Source: Hofstenia miamia | Lineage: Eukaryota; Xenacoelomorpha; Acoela; Hofsteniidae | DNA: 46,475 nt | Direction of reading: 5' to 3' | NCBI GenBank assembly: GCA_900660155.1 | Contig: CABFPE010000415.1 | Location: 329,224 to 375,698, forward strand | In this document: in pieces, positions 43,345-46,475 of the stretch | Position numbering within the stretch: the first letter of the stretch is position 1 | Layout of the letters: the number at the start of each line of letters is the position of its first letter | The notes under the pieces: generated by a model | Databases searched by the model: none | What the model was told of the DNA's origin: nothing | Seen by the model: only the letters and a program-made list of their open reading frames with translations | Translations under genes and position numbers: made by a program

Positions 43345-43383
43345 AACTACACGATTTAATCGGGCCTATTAAGTCATGTAGTT
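43345..43383. repeat. hairpin repeat, AACTACACGA/TCATGTAGTT, copy 2
   Basis: Outer arms AACTACACGA and TCATGTAGTT pair imperfectly around TTTAATCGGGCC. With its flank (TATTAACTACACGATTTAAT) it resembles the reverse complement of 31287-31345 (GTTAACTACACAACTAAATC). Confidence 0.45.
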
Positions 43384-43956
43384 GAGAAGAAAAATTATAC
43401 CATTCACTCAACTTTGTTGTCGGGTGTCTTGAACACCCAACTTTTACAAAATTTTACACCAATAAGCATATTTTACACAATTGTAAATAACAACAAGATT
43501 ATATTTAGCTTACCGTAAACTGGGGTAACATTGAACGCCACAATTAGAAAAGGTTTTATTGCCACGGCATGCTTTAATATTTAATAAATATATTCTCAAT
43601 TTTCTTACATAATTTGAATTTTTAATTATATCAGAATTAACACAATGTTGAAGTTCGGTCCTGTAACATTTGCTGTTGTCTGTACATATCAATTTCTATG
43701 GTGAACAACGAAAGCCATATTTTTGTCATTGTGTATACTTATATCTTTTTACAGTAAGTAAACTTATTTTTTGGATAAATTCTTATTGAAAGTATTCAAT
43801 AACTTTATAATCATCTACGGCTTACACATAAACTTGATGTCACAAGCTTAACAACTGATGTATTTGATCTTATTCATATGCAAATCGTATCCTGGCTTTG
43901 TTTCAGGGTAACTTTGAACATGTTTAAAATTAGGCTGTGACAGCCAAATTTTTGGC

Positions 43957-44057
43957 AATCAAGTAATTACCTAGTACAATTGTCAAAATTAGGATCCTCT
44001 CAATATGAGTTGATAGTTATTATGTTAATAAGTGTCTGATGTTGAAAACATTATATT
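43957..44057 (+). repeat. 101-bp direct duplication, copy 1
   Basis: Ends exactly at the N at 44058 and is repeated at 44059-44159 with two substitutions. Same signature as the 1,011-bp case at 17.6-19.6 kb: an unmerged contig overlap. Confidence 0.93.
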
Positions 44058-44058
44058 N
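44058..44058. other. single-N contig junction
   Basis: One N between two near-identical 101-bp copies. Confidence 0.85.
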
Positions 44059-44159
44059 AATCAAGTAATTACCTAGTACAATTGTCAAAATTAGGATCCT
44101 TTCAATATGAGTTGATAGTTATCATGTTAATAAGTGTCTGATGTTGAAAACATTATATT
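44059..44159 (+). repeat. 101-bp direct duplication, copy 2
   Basis: Starts right after the N. Differs from copy 1 by C/T in GGATCCTYTC and T/C in GTTATYATG. Confidence 0.93.
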
Positions 44160-45200
44160 GTTGTGTTTGATAATTAGTCTCTTCACATTTGAAGGAGGTG
44201 TTCAATGTTAACCCGATATAACTTGCTCCATTGGTCATTAAAATGTTTAAATTTGAATTGGAAATGATATTTATTTGTTTAGTTTTGAACTTGGGATGGA
44301 TTTTTGGTAAAGTGGTACCAAGAAGATCTAATTATAAATAGTGTTCAAAGTTACCCCCAATTCACGGCTAGCTTTGAACGCGCATATTTTTGTCCTTTTT
44401 ACAAATTCTATATTATTATGGATAGGTTACATCTCCATGAATATCACCTATTAGGTCACACCCATTATAACAGAGCAAAGTTTTGCAGTTTTTCTTGATT
44501 TCTGAAATATATAAACAGGAATATGTGTTAACTGTTCAATGTTACCCCAGTTTACGGTACTGTGACAAAATTACTATGGAGGATATACCTAGTAAATACA
44601 ATAATAATTTTTTTGGATTGTACAAAGAATTATGTTGTGTTTTCAATACAAAAAAGCCACAGGAGCTAAAGACAAAATTATTATTGAAGGGGTTGAACTG
44701 AGGTCTTTCCTATACAAAGCTTAAATTTTTAAAATTTAAAAAGGGACAATTATTGTGTGTGTGGAGGGGGGTAGGGGCTATTTGAGTATGTCTCGTAATA
44801 TATATATTTTGTATACCCCACTTTGTTTTAATTTCATATAATGATGTTAAAAGAACATTGAATTTTGTGAAACATATGTTCTGTATAGCACTGATGTATG
44901 AAATTTTGTGTAATTTTCTAAACAACATTGAACGTGATTATTTAAACTAACAACATTAATCTTAACTGTGATCATAATTGGGAGTAGGAATGTAATGATT
45001 ATGAAAAGAAATTTTGTTAAGTAGATCCAATAAAAAGCATACAGGATTTGAATGAAAATCAACTTCGTGAGCAATGGAACATTCTCATTTAACACTGTAA
45101 CCGCTAAAGTAGTCATTTCGACGGCTGTTCAATAGGAATTTTTCTTGTATTAATTTGTAAGGAAGTAAAAAACGAAGTGAATGGAGTGTGTGAGAAATAA

Positions 45201-45806
45201 ATGTTAGCTTTTTTTGGTCTAATCATTTTACAAAGAGGACTTGCAGCATCAAAGCTAGAGTTTGAGAGGCTGTGTGAAGCTAATTGAGAAGTTCAAATTT
45301 TCAAAGATTCTATGAGCAGAAACAACTCTAGAGAAATCATGTCTCATTTGCGATCTGATTATAAAACTAGCAGAAGAGATCGATATGCCACTGATAAGTT
45401 CGGTATGGTATCAGAAAAATGGTAAGAAACTGCCAATTGAATTAACATCCCAAGGTGAATCCCACAGTTGATGAGCAGTTGCTGTTTTCTAAAGCTCGTT
45501 GTAAATTGCAGCCGTAAATCCCTTTAAAACCCGAAAAATTCGGAATTAAGTTTTGGGCCCTATGTGAGAACAATTCAAAATAATTTTTTAACATATTTCC
45601 ATATTTGTTTGGGTAAAGATGAGAATCGCCCTTTAAACATTGCCCCATCCTGTTGCGAAAAGTCTAGTGGGGCCTTATTTAAAGTTAGGTTTGACTTCTT
45701 ACATTTATTCGACAGTATAGCGCGAGAATATATTTGTAAGGCTTCATCAAAGCTTTACCCAGCTCATGTGTTTTACATGTTACATATCATGATCTTGATC
45801 AGCTAA
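45201..45806 (+). pseudogene. piggyBac-family transposase pseudogene (PGBD-like)
   Basis: Frames on the plus strand read MLAFFGLIILQRGL, then past a TGA FKDSMSRNNSREIMSHLRSD and RRDRYATDKFGMVSEKW. A shift to another frame gives PTVDEQLLFSKARCKLQP and IPLKPEKFGIKFWALCENNS, and a shift back gives LGKDENRPLN. These match, in order, the piggyBac core: (F)xGLxxLxG, the FxxxMSRNRF box, VDEQL with the first catalytic Asp (45461-45481), KPxKFGIKFW and YLGKDE. At least three stops and two frameshifts are present, and the later catalytic aspartates are not found. The extent of the element beyond the coding core is unknown. Confidence 0.88.
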
Positions 45807-45809
45807 ACT

Positions 45810-46455
45810 GTGCTTGGCAAGTTGTCTCCAGGATCAAGCAGGCGAAATTGTATTCTTCAATTGGGAGAACAACTTTGCAAGTTTGCAGGAAAAGAAAGAA
45901 TTCCTTTATCTGCTTTGTTTAGAAGCACTTCTGAAATTTCTCAGAAATGGTTCCAACCATCATAGCAAAACGTCTTTAGTGTGCAATTAATGTGAAACGT
46001 TTACTTGTGGGTCATGCACATGTGAAAAAAATTATCATTACTTGTAAAAAATGCTTGTAGTTGTTTGTAATGTTTGTTTATTAATTTTTTATTCCAAAAT
46101 ATTATTATTTCGTAGATTCCATCAACTTTTCTTTGAATTCCGTTAATCTTTTCACAGAATAAATCAATCTTTATGTTACCAAAATTTTTGAGTAAATTTT
46201 GTTGAAGCCTCTAAATCGAAATCTGGAAAAAGTTTCTCAAATCGCTATTCACTCATGCTGTAAAAACGCGTAAATTGCTTAAAATAACTTTCACAATTGA
46301 AAAATAGAATATAACTTTTTTAAGTTAGTGTAAATGAAATACTGCAATAGGATAGCATGGAATCAACATATCCACTGATGAAGGTTACATATACTTAAGT
46401 CAATGAGAATATGAAGTGATATTGAGGCTTAAATTTACAAATTTTCATACCACCA
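45810..46455. other. AT-rich sequence, nothing recognised
   Basis: No frame, repeat or RNA gene could be supported between the piggyBac relic and the terminal TA repeat. Confidence 0.5.
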
Positions 46456-46475
46456 ATATATATATATATATATAT
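46456..46475. repeat. (TA)n microsatellite at window end
   Basis: Pure AT run ending the window. Confidence 0.95.

Larger units (their letters stand above)
43511..44559. mobile_element. nonautonomous TIR element with internal copies of its end motif
   Basis: Bases 43511-43536 (starting TACCGTAAACTGGGGTAACA) are exactly complementary to 44534-44559. The outermost TA on each side fits a Tc1/mariner-type TA duplication. Inside are further copies of the core GGGTAACWTTGAAC: 43906-43919 forward, 44200-44214 reverse, and 44343-44366 reverse. The last one continues CCAATTCACGG, a worn copy of the whole right end. AGCTTTGAACGCG follows at 44370-44382. No transposase is encoded. The 1,049-bp length is inflated by a 101-bp duplication around an N. 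Confidence 0.85.

Noticed and set aside
1..46475. tRNA, rRNA or bacterial-type operons
   Set aside because: No cloverleaf with A/B boxes, no rRNA blocks and no ribosome-binding-site-led gene clusters were seen.

Overview
The window is strongly AT-rich eukaryotic DNA with runs of (TA)n, spliceosome-type GT/AG boundaries, no operon-like gene packing and many decayed animal transposons. One intact small secreted protein at 32030-32512 matches the arthropod DUF4773 pattern. An arthropod is therefore likely. The mix of Tc1/mariner, PIF/Harbinger and piggyBac relics in AT-rich DNA would suit a copepod crustacean, but the species cannot be fixed from the sequence. All family names were assigned by eye from motifs, without a database search.

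Layout. 1-4.7 kb: intergenic DNA with (TA)n and an unassigned reading frame. 4.7-7.4 kb: a short inverted-repeat element (MITE), then a decayed LINE with recognisable endonuclease and reverse transcriptase, cut by another repeat. 7.9-9.4 kb: a PIF/Harbinger transposase pseudogene on the minus strand. 9.5-17.5 kb: mostly featureless. 17.6-19.6 kb: a 1,011-bp near-identical direct duplication that meets at a single N, probably an unmerged contig overlap. 20-25 kb: repeat fragments, a hAT-like inverted-repeat element, and the end of a Tc1/mariner-superfamily transposase cut by a 229-bp N gap. 27-31 kb: exon-like minus-strand sequence, including an intact 254-codon frame for a secreted, probably GPI-anchored, cysteine-rich protein. 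32.0-32.5 kb: the DUF4773-like gene. 32.8-35.0 kb: broken, coding-like minus-strand sequence split by a LINE-type 3' tail. 35.5-35.7 kb: a MITE lying inside (TA)n. 39.8 kb: an isolated TATA-type promoter candidate. 40-41.2 kb: a Tc1-like transposase pseudogene with a duplicated 5' end. 43.5-44.6 kb: a nonautonomous inverted-repeat element with repeated internal copies of its end motif. 45.2-45.8 kb: a piggyBac transposase pseudogene.

The likely host genes are the two small secreted proteins and a few exon-like pieces. The rest is mobile-element debris and unique AT-rich sequence. No gene set here forms a new system or pathway. The observations most worth checking are the repeat-structured element at 43.5 kb, the split minus-strand coding region at 33-35 kb, the cysteine-rich membrane-anchored protein, and the assembly duplications at single Ns.
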